Source of the DNA: Trichosporon coremiiforme
Taxonomy: Eukaryota; Basidiomycota; Tremellomycetes; Trichosporonales; Trichosporonaceae
Reading direction: 5' to 3'
DNA: 64,000 nucleotides
Assembly (NCBI GenBank): GCA_039545355.1
Contig: BCJJ01000005.1
Coordinates: 124,001 to 188,000 of the forward strand
Every line of letters begins with the position of its first letter. The first letter of the stretch is position 1. A model generated the notes under the pieces. That model had not been told where the DNA came from, did not search any database, and saw nothing but the letters and a program-made list of their open reading frames with translations. The translations under genes and the position numbers were made by a program. Of this stretch, positions 32,589 through 42,756 are shown piece by piece.

Positions 32589-32627
32589 GAGGCACGGCCT
32601 CCGAGGCATGGCCGCCGAGGCACGGCC
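32589..32627. repeat. Three GAGGCAYGGCC repeats, 14-nt spacing
   Basis: Copies at 32589-32599, 32603-32613 and 32617-32627 (C, T, C at the variable base), separated by 3-nt spacers. They sit immediately before the inverted repeat at 32635-32672. Confidence 0.8.
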
Positions 32628-32634
32628 AGGGGAT

Positions 32635-32672
32635 CGACTGCGCATTTTTGGGACCTGCCAAATGCGCAGTCG
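32635..32672. repeat. 13-bp perfect inverted repeat (hairpin)
   Basis: CGACTGCGCATTT (32635-32647) and its exact reverse complement AAATGCGCAGTCG (32660-32672) flank a 12-nt loop. The arms are mixed sequence, not simple repeat, so the pairing is unlikely to be chance. It could be a terminator-like hairpin, a cruciform, or a mobile-element remnant. Confidence 0.75.
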
Positions 32673-34306
32673 CTCGTCGTCCGTCCTCGCGCCCTTTCGT
32701 CTGCTCTGGTCTACATTGACCGTGTGCTGTGCTCCTAGGCGCTTCCTGCCCTTCCATGCGCTTCGCCTTCTGCACCCCAAGCTACCCAGCTGGCGCCGAA
32801 TTGAACATTGCACATTTGCCTAGCAGCGCTCAGTCTCAGCCAGCCTGCCAGCGTATCGCCTGCAAGCGCTGCAGCGCAACCCGTACAGCAACGGTCATTT
32901 GCCCGATACATTGCCAAGCACAGTGCGCAGCTACTAACCACTGCTCGCGCTGCTCGGCGGCAAGCCAGTAGTCGGCCATGGCCTGCTGCGCCCCGGGCGC
33001 AGTGACCGCGGACACCCATGTCACGGACACGATGTCTTGAAGGAAGATGCTGGCCGAATGTCAGTGTCAGCTGGGATTAGGGCCATTAGGGCTTGCCGGC
33101 TACCGGAAAAGCCAAGGACGTTATCTTTTCTATTTGTGACCGGCTGGCTGTTCCTCGTGCAATGGAACCAGCGGCCATGTTTCAACCAGCCCAGCGAGGC
33201 AGCAGGGGCATAAAGGGCTTTAAGCCCGGTAGACGAAGAGGGCACAGATGCCCGGTGCAAGGACGGATCAAGGAGCAAAGATGCAGCGAGGTGCACTCCG
33301 GCTGGCTGTCTGGGTGCCAACTGGCCAGGCACATTCCCCCAATGGGCAGGCCGCGCGAACCAGCCGGTCACGCAGGCAGCCCAAGGCCCGCATCAGCGTC
33401 CCTAATGGCACCCTATTGCGCAACCCTGGCCGGCCCTTATGGCCCTTAGCAATTCCCTAATACACTTTGTCCGACTGGACAGAAGACCACTGGACGCTCT
33501 CCACCGCGTGCGCTGTCCTGGATCCTGTCGTCCTCTGGTTCTACGCCCTTCGAGCACCAGCCCTTACCCACAAACGCTGACGCTGGCTACGCTGGCTACC
33601 ACGCACGACGAGCTCAAAGCTTCATCCGGCCAACGGCGAACAGCCAGCACCAACAACGCCAGTTGACAACAGCGAGCATACCCAAGCCCAGACTGCGCGC
33701 AACAACCTTCATCGCATCCTTCTCCCCACCGCCCCCGCCCCCGCCCACTGCCCACCGCTCCACCGCTTGCGCTTCCTTTGGCCCCTGCTCCCTGCTGGCC
33801 CTACTCCCTGGGTTCCGGTTCAGCTTGGCCCGCTTACGCCCACACCTCATACACCTGTCTAAGGAATTCTCCTCGCAGTGTGTCACCCATCCTGCATCCT
33901 CACCCACCAACACCTCTTGTCGGCATTCATTCGCTGAGGTACCACCACAAGCACCGCAGTCTGTCGTCTGAAACTCTACCTTGGCTCTAGGTCGGAACTT
34001 GGCCCCAGACTCTGGCCAACACCCCCGACACCCCCGTGACACCGTACACTACCCCACGACTGCGACTGCGACTCTACCAGCTGCAGCGCTGCATCGGACC
34101 CCTCATCGCCGCTCACACACCTCACACGTCCTCCCTTCACGTGCCCCTTAGCCCCGTCCCCTTCCTCTCCCCTTTCGCTATCCACAGCCAACCTGCCAGC
34201 CTGCTGCGCAGCTAGCCTCAAGCCTTTAGCTTTCTTGCTTTGCGAGCACCCAACACCCTCGTCATCTTTGCATTCACTTATTAAAACCGCTTTGCCAGTC
34301 TTGGCG

Positions 34307-34518
34307 ATGCGCCGTACCTCTGTTTCTCACCACCGCAAACAACAACTCCCCGCCGACGACCACCACGTCCTACCTTCCCCAACCTCGCCCAGCACGTACA
34401 ACCCCTACACTCCTCCCACCGGCAACACCACCGCCCGCGAGTCCCGCGACGTGCCGGGCAGCAAGACCAAGACCACCTTCGAAGTCGGAGTCACCCGCCC
34501 CAAGCGCAGGCTGTCCAG
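34307..34518 (+). CDS. Possible alternative first coding exon of the UDP-galactose transporter gene
   Basis: Open frame with ATG 34307 and a GTAAGC donor at 34519. Joining to an acceptor TTTACAG at 35202 (intron 684 nt) is phase-perfect and reads through the downstream ATG 35207, adding 72 residues (MRRTSVSHHRK..., ...TFEVGVTRPKRRLSR). The exon is Ser/Pro/Arg-rich and coding-like. Alternatively it is a separate small gene or a 5' UTR exon. Preceded by a pyrimidine-rich promoter-like region (33.66-34.2 kb). Confidence 0.4.
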
Positions 34519-35206
34519 GTAAGCACCTCAAAACTTTTTTGGTCTCTCCACAGAGAACAACAGCGTTGGATGGATCAGAAAGAGGAAACCTAGGCGTCGA
34601 CATAAGAAGGGGTCGGGAAGGGCATCCGGCTGGCTGAGCAGGCTGGGCTGGCGGCCAAGATGGGTCCGGCGCCCAGCGCCAGCGTCCCTTCGCCCAGAAC
34701 AGAGAGTGTGTCCGCGAGCGTGCCAGGTCGGCTAGGTTCCAGGTTCCAGCCAGGTGCCCGGTCACAGTACAGGTGGTCGGGGCGTCAGGAGCTCCGAGCC
34801 ATCCGGCAGATTGAGACGGGTGTGCACAGACGGGGCAGGACTCTTTAGAGCTTTGGCCTCCGCCACCCGACTGCGTTTTCTAGGGCTTGACGCACACTGG
34901 TCCACACGGCTGCTTTCACGGCACCGACTAGCACCAACTGCACGCACTGCGCAAGCACACCCGCACTCTCTTTGCTCGTGACAGAGCCCATGGCGGACGC
35001 GCTTGCCGAAAGCGACCGCTGATTCCCTCTTCCCCCGCTTTTATCTCCCTCTCCCTCCCATCGCAATCTTTCCCATCCTGCCTGCTACTTCCTCGCGCGT
35101 GTGTCCGACCCAATCCCCCGACTTCTAGAAATTGTTCGAGTCGCTGACACTGTCTCTCTCCGTCTTCCAACCGCACCTCGCACACTCTCCGGCCATTTAC
35201 AGAACC

Positions 35207-37045
35207 ATGTCGGCCTCATCCTCCTCCCCGCCAGGCTCCCCGCCCCTCGCGGCGATCAGCACCTCGAGCATGGAGAGCAGCTCCGGATCGCAGAACAAGG
35301 GCGGCAGCCCGACGTCACGCGTCCCCGCCGCTCGCCTCGCCCTCAGTCAGCCCGGTGGCACTGGCTCTGGAACGTCGACCCCGTACATGCGCACTCCGCC
35401 CATCATTACTCAGTTCAACGACTCAAAGTCGCACCCCGGATTCCAGCCGGTTACGATGATGCCTGCGAAGGACCGCGACCAGTCCCCGCCCAAGCTCTTC
35501 GGAATCGAGCTCAAGTGGCTCTCGTGAGTGATCAGCGATCCGCGCGCTTGGCGTTTGATGGACAGCGGCTGACATTGCAGGCTGGTCACATTGGCCCTCC
35601 AGAACGCCTTCCTGACCATCATCATGCACTACTCGAGAATATTGACGCCCCCCAACCGAACATACTCGGCCGCGGCGGCTGTCCTCATGAACGAGCTGCT
35701 GAAGGGCTCGATTTCGGTTCTTATCGCGCTTAAGCGTATCGACGACTCCTGGACTAGCTCGTCGCAGTCCAACTGGCCTGAGCGGGACCTCATGGGCGCT
35801 GAAAAGCCTGCTTCCCAGTCTGCCCGTGCCGTCAGGAAGGGCTGCAGCATGTTTGCGCTCTCCCGGCTAAACGCTCTGCGCCGCTCCGTCTTCTCTCCCG
35901 ACTGCTACAAGCTCGCCGTCCCCGCTATTCTCTACGTTATCCAGAACAACCTGCAGTATGTCGCCGCCTCGAACCTCGACGTCGCCACCTTCCAGGTCAC
36001 GTACCAGATGAAGATCCTGACGACCGCGTTCTTCTCGGTTCTCATGCTTCGCAAGCGTCTGAACCGCTCCAAGTGGATCGCCCTCGTCCTCCTCGCTATC
36101 GGTGTCGGTGTCGTTCAGCTCCAGACGACCTCTGCGCCCGCCCACGCCGCCGCTTCTGCCGTCGAGTCGGCTTCTGTGTCGGACAAGGCGCTCCGCGACA
36201 TCTCGCCTGACGTCACCGAGGACGTTCCCCTCTCGAGCGACAAGCCCCTTCTCGAGGACATGGCCATGCACCCGTTCAAGGGCTTCATGGCTGTCACCCT
36301 CGCCTGTCTCACCTCTGGTCTCGCCGGTGTCTACTTTGAGCTCATCCTCAAGACTGGCTCTGGCGGCAACTCGGACCTCTGGGTGCGCAACACGCAGCTG
36401 TCGCTCTTCTCGCTTATCCCCGCCCTGGTTCCCATCCTGTTCACCGGACACAACGCTGGAATGTCGTGGGTCCAGAACGTCGCTTCCAAGTTTGCCCACT
36501 TCAACGGCTGGGCAATCGGCACCGTCCTGACCCAGACGTTTGGTGGTCTCATCACCGCGATCGTCATCCGCTACAGCGACAACATCATGAAGGGCTTCGC
36601 GACTTCGCTGTCCATCATTATCTCGTTCCTCGCCTCTGTCGTGCTCTTCGCCTACCCGATCACCTCCACCTTCATTGTTGGAGCTGCCATTGTCCTCCTC
36701 GCGACCTGGATGTACAACCAGCCGGGTGCGCCCGACACCGCGAGCCGCAGCACGATCGCCGTTGCGCCCGGCAGCCCGATTCCAGCCACCGCGCCCATCC
36801 TCGGAGAACCTACGCCTGTGCGGAACAACAGCGTCAAGAACCTGCTCGGCCTCATGTCGCGCTCTAACTCTCGTGCCGGCTCGCGGAGACCATCGGCTAA
36901 TGACCTGCACCCGCTCGCGTCGACGAGCATGAGCCGGTCGAACTCGTTCTCGCCGGCGAACAGCGTCCAGAACTCGAGCACGAACCTCGTCGGTCTCGTC
37001 AGCGGATCACCGCCCCCCAAGGGCTCTGCGAAGGGAACGCAGTAG
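35207..37045 (+). CDS. Golgi nucleotide-sugar transporter, UDP-galactose type (SLC35A)
   Basis: Exons 35207-35523 and 35581-37045 encode 593 aa. The nucleotide-sugar transporter core begins LKWLSLVTLALQNAFLTIIMHYSR (split across the junction) and includes PAILYVIQNNLQYVAASNLD, TYQMKILTTAFFSVLML and SSGLAGVYFEL-type segments (SGLAGVYFELILK), VRNTQLSLFSL and KGFATSLSIIISFLASV, all hallmarks of the UDP-galactose/CMP-sialic-acid/UDP-GlcNAc family. About ten membrane helices. The ~100-residue N-terminal and ~110-residue C-terminal extensions are Ser/Pro/Asn-rich and cytosolic-looking. In capsule-forming tremellomycetes such a transporter supplies galactose for glycans; that role is inferred. See 34307 for a possible longer N-terminus. 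Confidence 0.9.
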
Positions 37046-37738
37046 ATCCGATAGATGGCATCTGACATCTCCTTCTCTCCATTGATGATCTGATCAGTTC
37101 ATTATTCATCATTCGACATTACGCTCTCGTTTCAACTTCATTTTTCTCTCACTTTACTCTTCAATTTTGGATTCGATTCTGTTCTCAAGGGAGACAAGGT
37201 TACCAGGTTAGGATACTACAGACTCTATAATTGCCCCCCCAACATCACACTGCAACCACCGCACATTTCCGCACTACACCCCCCAGACCCGCCCGCACCT
37301 CCGCACCGCAACGCATTCTCGCAACGCACAGCACCCACCAACCCACCAAGCAAAGCAAAAGCAACAAGCAACACAGTACCGCACCAGGCCTCGGCGAGGC
37401 AGAGTAATAGCGCTCAATGCATGTTAATATGTACAGATACGTGAACGGTAGATCGTAGAAGCTGAGAGGCTGAGAGGCTGAGACCGAGGCGGAGCCCGGA
37501 GATGTAGGCTGTAGGCGGAGATGGAATGCATAAGTGACTTGGCAGCGGGCTGCGGCGACGCGAGCGAGCGAGCGGAGCCGGACGCGACTGCGCGCCTGGC
37601 TTCATGCCGCGCGCGGCCAAGCTTCAAGCTGGCTACCAGCCCGAGTAATCCGAGGAGGCGCGCGTGCCTCTCCGCCTTGTGCGCCTCGGCGACCAAGGGG
37701 CACGGCGTTGGTGCTGCTGAGGAACGCGGGGACCATGC
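37046..37738. other. Convergent 3' region, about 690 bp
   Basis: Between the transporter stop (plus) and the stop of the DUF7587-like gene (minus). AT-richer part 37060-37250 with TTTTTCTC and TTCAATTTTGG is probably the transporter 3' UTR. Short GCTGAGAGGCTGAGAG repeats near 37461. No gene found. Confidence 0.5.
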
Positions 37739-39249
37739 TCACTCCAGCCGTGATGTAGTGGTTCGACGGCCAGCCAGAGGTGGCTGTGGCATAAGTTCGC
37801 TGCGTCGGTTCGGGCCGTGATGCAGTCCCAGGTATCGGCCATGAGCTTGCGTTCTGCTGCTGCTGCTTCTGCTGCTGCTGCTGGGCTGAGACGGCTGAGA
37901 CGGCTGGGCGTAAGGCGGCGCACCGCACCCGCTCGCGTCGGGCTGTGGCCGGGTCACTGGCGCAGAGGAGTGGACGGCAGGCGGGGCTCCCCACCCCGCC
38001 GACGCCGCGCGCTGAGAACTGCTCGGACCCAAGCTGACGGAGAGCGTGCTGCGCGTGCCCCAGCCGCCATCCCCTACTCCTCTTCTGGCACTTGCGGCAC
38101 CATCGTGGCCGAAGCACTTGACAGGGGCGCGGTTGGGGTTCGCGTTGTCCTTGATCTTCTTGCATGCCGAGTCGTACGAGTCGCGCATCGGGTCCCAGGC
38201 CAGGTCGTCGACCCACGCCTCCGAGGCGCCCGTGAAGAACTCACGCGGCAGCGTCAGGGGCAGGTGCTGCTGTCAGCTCTTACTCTGGAGGAGCAACTAG
38301 CTGGACTCACCTCCCTCGTGAATGCCAGATTGGCCGTGACGCTGCCAGTGAAGATACGGCCGTAGAAGAGGACCTCCTCGCTCGTGTGCGCCATGTAGAT
38401 TGCGTTCGCGACGGCCTCCTTCTCGCTGTTCGTCATGCGGGCGCGGTCGCCTGTCCCCCGGCCATAGCGCTGGTGGTCCCGCAGCGGGAGCAAGGGCGCG
38501 AGGGTAACTTCGCCCGAGGCACCGGCACGGATGCGCTGGTACGCTGGTTGCTTTCCCCCTCCGCCTGGGTTGCCTGTGGGATGCTCGACGTTGGCCGCGG
38601 AGATCACCGCAATGATGGCTATGTCGACCTGCTCCTCACCAGCGTGGACGAGCCGGTGCGCCACCTCCCACACCGCCCAGCGCAAGGAGCCAGTGCAGCT
38701 GACCCAGCTAGAGTAGTCGTCGGCCGCCATGTCGGGCCCGCTCCAGTCCCAGTTGTGCGACGGACGTGTGCGCCGGGTGCAGTGGTCGACGAGTGACTGG
38801 CGGATACTCGGGTCGCACTCGAAGGACACCCACGGGACGCCGATGACCTCCACTCCCTGCGTACTCTTCGGCACACTCTCCTGCGTCGAGGGAAGACCGT
38901 TCATCTCGTGGTCGAGCGGGATCAGGACCAGAGGCGGGGTCGCTGGGGCCGTTATGGGCGGCTGAGCTTGGGAGGGGTCGAGAGGGACTGACGCCAGGGG
39001 GATGGGCTCCAGACATGTGGCGTACGCGCCCGGCGTCAGGAGAGCGAGATGAGGATTCGGACTGCAAAACCCCGACGTCTCCGCACGCCCGGTCCAGTGC
39101 AGCGGCGAAGCGGACATCTGCGAGTGCACGCGGAACACGACTTTGGCGCGGCTGGCTTCGGCGCTGAGTTGCTTGTAGGATGGTTTCGATGGGGCGTCGT
39201 GTGGCGGCCCTGACGGGCCTGGCTGCGGGTCGATGTTCGCTTGTGTCAT
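37739..39249 (-). CDS. DUF7587-like protein, paralogue A
   Basis: Exons 38311-39249 and 37739-38266 encode 488 aa; intron 44 nt (exon 2 may start 3 nt earlier). Core motifs: VVFRVHS (about 45), SPLHWTGRAETSGFCS, WVSCTGSLRWAVWEVAHRL, SEEVLFYGRIFTG, TREHLPLTLPREFF. The family resembles fungal proteins I recall as DUF7587; this could not be searched. The R / S-x-[ST] / E-E order resembles the R-S-E pattern of ADP-ribosyltransferase folds, a hypothesis only. The C-terminal ~120 residues are Ser/Gln/Pro-rich with a CAG/CTG-type Ser repeat. Divergent neighbour of the F-box-like pseudogene. A longer paralogue lies at 47832-50247. Confidence 0.72.
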
Positions 39250-39859
39250 GTTGCTGGGAACAGGCTCGATCAGGGAGGAATAACAGGTGGTGGATTGGAA
39301 GACAAAGTGGTGGAGAGAGTGTAAAGGAAGGAGAGGGAATGTCGTAACAGCATCAATGTGTGTCGACGAGGGCGGGGATGGAGTGCGTGGTGGCGACAGG
39401 AGGTGGAGGACGTGTATCGCGGGATGAGACACTGTGGTCGGGGTCAGTCCAGTCACCTCAGTCCCGTCTTCCTCGACTTCCAGGCTGCGCCGACTACGTT
39501 CCGACTTCGCTTTCTCGACTTCCACACCCGTCTTGATGGACCGTGATACACGATTCTCGCTTTTGACATTACTCACCTCTCTCACTGACACCGATAGCTT
39601 CCTTCCGCTCTTTGACTCCATCACAACATCTGCTCCCTTCCTTCCGAACCCCCGGCGGATTACGGCTCGTACCTGTTAAAGCGCCTTCCATTTCAGCCTC
39701 CGTCTCGCGCCCTCCTCGCCCTCCTCTCACGCACAAGCACCAAGGCACTACACGAACGCAGATTACGATCGAGCGAGCGGCTCCCACCGCGGCCGGCCAC
39801 CGGCAACTGAAACTCACCACAACTGCATCGTACCCGCCTCAGTCTCTTACATCGGCAGC
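39250..39859. other. Divergent region, about 610 bp
   Basis: Between DUF7587-like paralogue A (minus) and the F-box-like pseudogene (plus). Frames exist but none with a consistent start or splice pattern. Contains pyrimidine-rich stretches near 39590-39720 on the plus strand. Confidence 0.45.
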
Positions 39860-40899
39860 GCCGTAAATGCTGTTCTCGGCGACGAGTACCTCCTCGAGCA
39901 CATCCTGCGCTTCGCTGGGCGTTCCACCATGGTGGCCTGCCTGCGGGTGGACCTGCGCTTCTTTGCCGTAGCTGGCCGCATGCTCTACCGCGTTCTACCG
40001 GTCATCGCTGCGCGCAACATCCTGGGCTTCTTCTTCGGCGCCCTAATCGGTGTCAACGAGGAGCAGCTCAACTGTGGCGGCCAGTCGTGTCGGCATGTCT
40101 ATGACCTCGCTCCTGTCCGGACCGTCTCGACGCTCGACCTCAGCAGCCCCCTGACCCGCGCTCGTGTTCCCGTTCAGAGCTGGTCGGAGTTGGACTCGGT
40201 GCTGTCGAGCCCATTGGAGACTTCCACGCCCGACACAAGCCCGGACTTGTCATCAAAGCTTGTGTCTCAAGGCGCTGCCTTGGGAATTCACCTGGCCATC
40301 TTCGAGACTGGGAACGACGTAGCGGAAGGGCGCGAGAATTCTAAGCAGGGAGGAGCCCACACTGCTTCAGACTCGGTCCCGACACCTTCATGTCCTCCCC
40401 CGGGCTTGGAGTCTCTCTCGACAACCTCGTCTCCGGTAAAGCGCAACTTCCAGAAGGAGCTCCTAGCCTACGTCCGCGTGTTCAGCCTCGGGTCCCACCA
40501 CTCGTGCCTCTGCCGCCACTACGGTCCCTGGCGCCTGCTGCCGAAGCTCCAGGTGCTGGGACCCGTGGAGCGACCTGACCCACCTGTACGAGCAGTCGGA
40601 CACCAACCAGCATTGCGCTGGCGCGGCCAGACGAGCTGCACGAGCTTACACCTGAAGAGGTTGAGCAGCGGCACGAGATCATCTGCGAGATGATCCGCAA
40701 ACAGGTCACGCATGGCACGCTGCTGCAGGCGTTTGACGAGCAGGAGCTGGAGTCCTCACGCCAGAGGAACCTCATTGAGGCACCAGGCGTCTCACCCAGG
40801 TGTGTCGGCAACTACCCCTGCAGGGTCACGTTCGTTGACTGGGAGATGTACCTCGATGACCGCACGGACCGGCGCGGCGAGATAAATGCGGACGCTTAG
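39860..40899 (+). pseudogene. Broken paralogue of the F-box-like gene
   Basis: Conceptual translation is colinear with the 23884-25281 protein: LLEHILRFAGRSTMVACLRV, RMLYRVLPVIAARNILGFFFG and LLAYVRVFSLGSHHSCLCRHYG match LLSYVKVLSVGSHHYCYCKAYG and its flanks. No start codon precedes the F-box-like part in frame, and no splice model supplies one. After LLPKLQ the reading passes through two other frames (about 40560-40640) before ending as VTFVDWEMYLDDRTD, matching the C-terminus VTIEMVGLGLYLASVKDRW. About 200 middle residues are missing. It is a deleted and frameshifted copy, or a very divergent gene I failed to splice. Confidence 0.65.
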
Positions 40900-41318
40900 G
40901 TAGTAGACACTAGACTAGAGTATGCCATGTACCTTGTGATGCAACCTTATTACCATACCCCGGGCAGGCCGAGCTTTACTAAGGGGAGCATACAAGCAGG
41001 TCCGGTCAGAGCACAGCAGGGCGCAGAGGATGGCGACTAGGCGGTGTCACTGAAGAGGGGGGGAGAGAAGATATCCACCCGCACTCCCCAATTCTTCCTC
41101 TTACTTGCTCCCTTCCTTATCATGGGTCCTCTTCCTCACAGCTGCGGCACAAACCTATCCCTAACGCTCCAAACCCCGGGGTCAAGGCGCACTGCGCACC
41201 CCGGCAGTTTGAGCAGTGCCACAACCGTCCACCAACCCACCAAACTACTCCATCCACCTTCTCCAACCTCATCTCCAACACCTCCAGCGTCTCCAAAAGC
41301 ATCCCAAGAAGCCTAAAA
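40900..41318. other. Gene-free region, about 420 bp
   Basis: Between the F-box-like pseudogene and tRNA-Arg. No coding frame or RNA fold seen. Confidence 0.45.
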
Positions 41319-41426
41319 AGGTCACGACGGGGATCGAACCCGCAATCTCCTGATAGATACATCCTCTTGGATCCTCGAAAGGACCTTGAGTCGTAGTCAG
41401 ACGCCTTGCCATTGGGCCACGCGACC
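41319..41426 (-). tRNA. tRNA-Arg(ACG) with a 36-nt intron
   Basis: Acceptor GGTCGCG pairs with CGTGACC (one G-U), D-arm TGGCCCAATGGCAAGGC, anticodon stem GTCTGA/TCAGGA with loop CU-ACG-A, T-loop TTCGATC in a GCGGG/CCCGT stem (one G-U pair), discriminator U. The intron (plus 41355-41390) is the longest tRNA intron in the window and sits after A37. ACG (ICG when modified) decodes CGU/CGC/CGA arginine codons. Confidence 0.92.
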
Positions 41427-41989
41427 GATGGTATTCCCCTGTCTGGGGTGAATATGAGGACCACGCGGGCCACGAGCTTCTACAGGCACGCAAGATGCCT
41501 TACGCAACCCCTGACTTCCTGAGAAGCGCTGGCCAGAAACGAGGAATGGCAGAGGAGGAGAGCACGGGTGACGAAGGAGGGACGGAGAATTACGAAAAAT
41601 TTTGCAGAATTGATTGGTTAGTCCGACGCCGCTGACGCCGACCCTTCTAGTCGCTCTCCACCAAGTGATCTGACGGACGACGCCGCTCCTGCATTATGCT
41701 GGCGGAACTGACGAGGTATGCGCAACGTAGGGTGCATGCGTTTCACGAGCAACGGCCATCGACACCTGGGCGCCACACCCGTCCCATCACAATCAGTCCT
41801 CATCCCCATCAGCTCATTCCTTCTTTTCTCCTCACCCGCCCTCCTTTTCCGAGGCCACCTTCACTACTTGGCTGTACCCCGGGCTGCCCGGTAACGACTC
41901 GCCTTTCCTAGGTCTCCCTGGGGCGTTCCCCGCTGCAGTGTGAGCGCCGGCGCGCTCACCTCCGAAGGCAGGTTGATGCAGACAGAGCG
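41427..41989. other. Gene-free region, about 560 bp
   Basis: Between tRNA-Arg and the tRNA-like element. Pyrimidine-rich near 41800-41870. No gene recognised. Confidence 0.45.
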
Positions 41990-42058
41990 GCCTTCTTAGT
42001 TCAGTGGCTAGAATTTTCTGCTATGGAACGGTCACCCGTTCGATTCGGGTAGAAGGCA
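41990..42058 (+). pseudogene. tRNA-like element with a broken anticodon arm
   Basis: GCCTTCT and AGAAGGC form a perfect 7-bp acceptor stem; TTAGTTCAGTGGCTAGAAT reads as a D-arm; ACCCG-TTCGATT-CGGGT is an ideal T-arm; the element ends in A. But only 19 nt lie between D-arm and T-arm instead of the usual 22-23, and no register gives a 5-bp anticodon stem with U33. I cannot assign an anticodon. Best explained as a tRNA pseudogene or tRNA-derived remnant, less likely an atypical functional tRNA. Confidence 0.6.
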
Positions 42059-42667
42059 GCGTGGAGGTCGAGCGAGGGAGAGATCCCGAGCAACGACCCT
42101 TTTTCTCGCTCGAGCGGGGTTGAGGAGAGCTGGTAGAGGAGGAGGGCGAGGGGACGATTGAATGGGGGTGGTGGGACAGGCGGTCTGTGGACGGACAGGA
42201 CAGACTACGGACGTCCATGGACGGATTATTCAGTGCTGCACCTCGTTTTGCTCAGGAGGGGTTTGTAGGCAAGCTGCCCCAGAGCCAGGGAGATCGGTGG
42301 ATCCGGTCTAATCGCGTAGCCACACTGATGTCCACCTAACCGAGCCACTCCGACCTTCCGCATCTCTACCGGCAGACTCCTCCAGAAGAATATGTAGCGC
42401 TCGCCGAGTAGCGAAAGACTCAAGAGCATTGTGTTGGAAATCACGTGATTTCTTGCCTGCCACGTCGTCACCGCCTTATTGTATATAGACGGCCTCCTGG
42501 CCATTTTATGCATTCACCTCCCAACCAATTGATCAGTCCCGTCTAGGTCGTGCTGTCAGTAACATCGTTACTCGCGCATTAAGCGACCCAGACTTCAACA
42601 CATTGTCACATTCCTGCTCCGTTGACCAGGCGCCGTCCCCCGTCACAAACAAGCGCTCACGAGCAAC
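42059..42667. other. Gene-free region, about 610 bp
   Basis: Between the tRNA-like element and tRNA-Lys copy 2. A 95-codon minus-strand frame (42226-42513) has no start context or similarity I recognise. Nothing else seen. Confidence 0.45.
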
Positions 42668-42756
42668 GCCTCGTTATATCAGTCGGTAGATAGTGTGACT
42701 CTTACGCAACAAGCCGATTGATCACACAGTCATGGGTTCGAGCCCCATACGAGGCT
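42668..42756 (+). tRNA. tRNA-Lys(CUU), copy 2, with a 16-nt intron
   Basis: Exonic sequence identical to the copy at 26716-26804: GCCTCGT acceptor, loop CU-CUU-A, T-loop TTCGAGC. The intron (42705-42720) differs from copy 1 at two positions. Opposite orientation to copy 1 makes the pair a 16-kb inverted repeat of 89 bp. Confidence 0.94.

Larger units (their letters stand above)
29590..34306. other. 4.7 kb tract without a recognisable gene
   Basis: The longest gene-free stretch of the window, bounded by MTHFR (minus) and the possible first exon at 34307. Short frames on both strands show no family similarity, no consistent splice logic and no typical codon use. It includes a (GCGA)n microsatellite, three 14-nt-spaced GAGGCAYGGCC words, a 13-bp perfect inverted repeat (features below), and repeated CTGGC/CCAGG-rich words. 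From about 33660 it becomes pyrimidine-rich, like a promoter for the transporter gene. It could be a long regulatory region, a non-coding transcript, or decayed mobile DNA; the sequence alone does not decide. Confidence 0.55.

Noticed and set aside
35867..36910. 347-codon minus-strand open frame opposite the UDP-galactose transporter
   Set aside because: Very Arg/Gly/Glu-rich shadow of a GC-rich gene; no start context or similarity.
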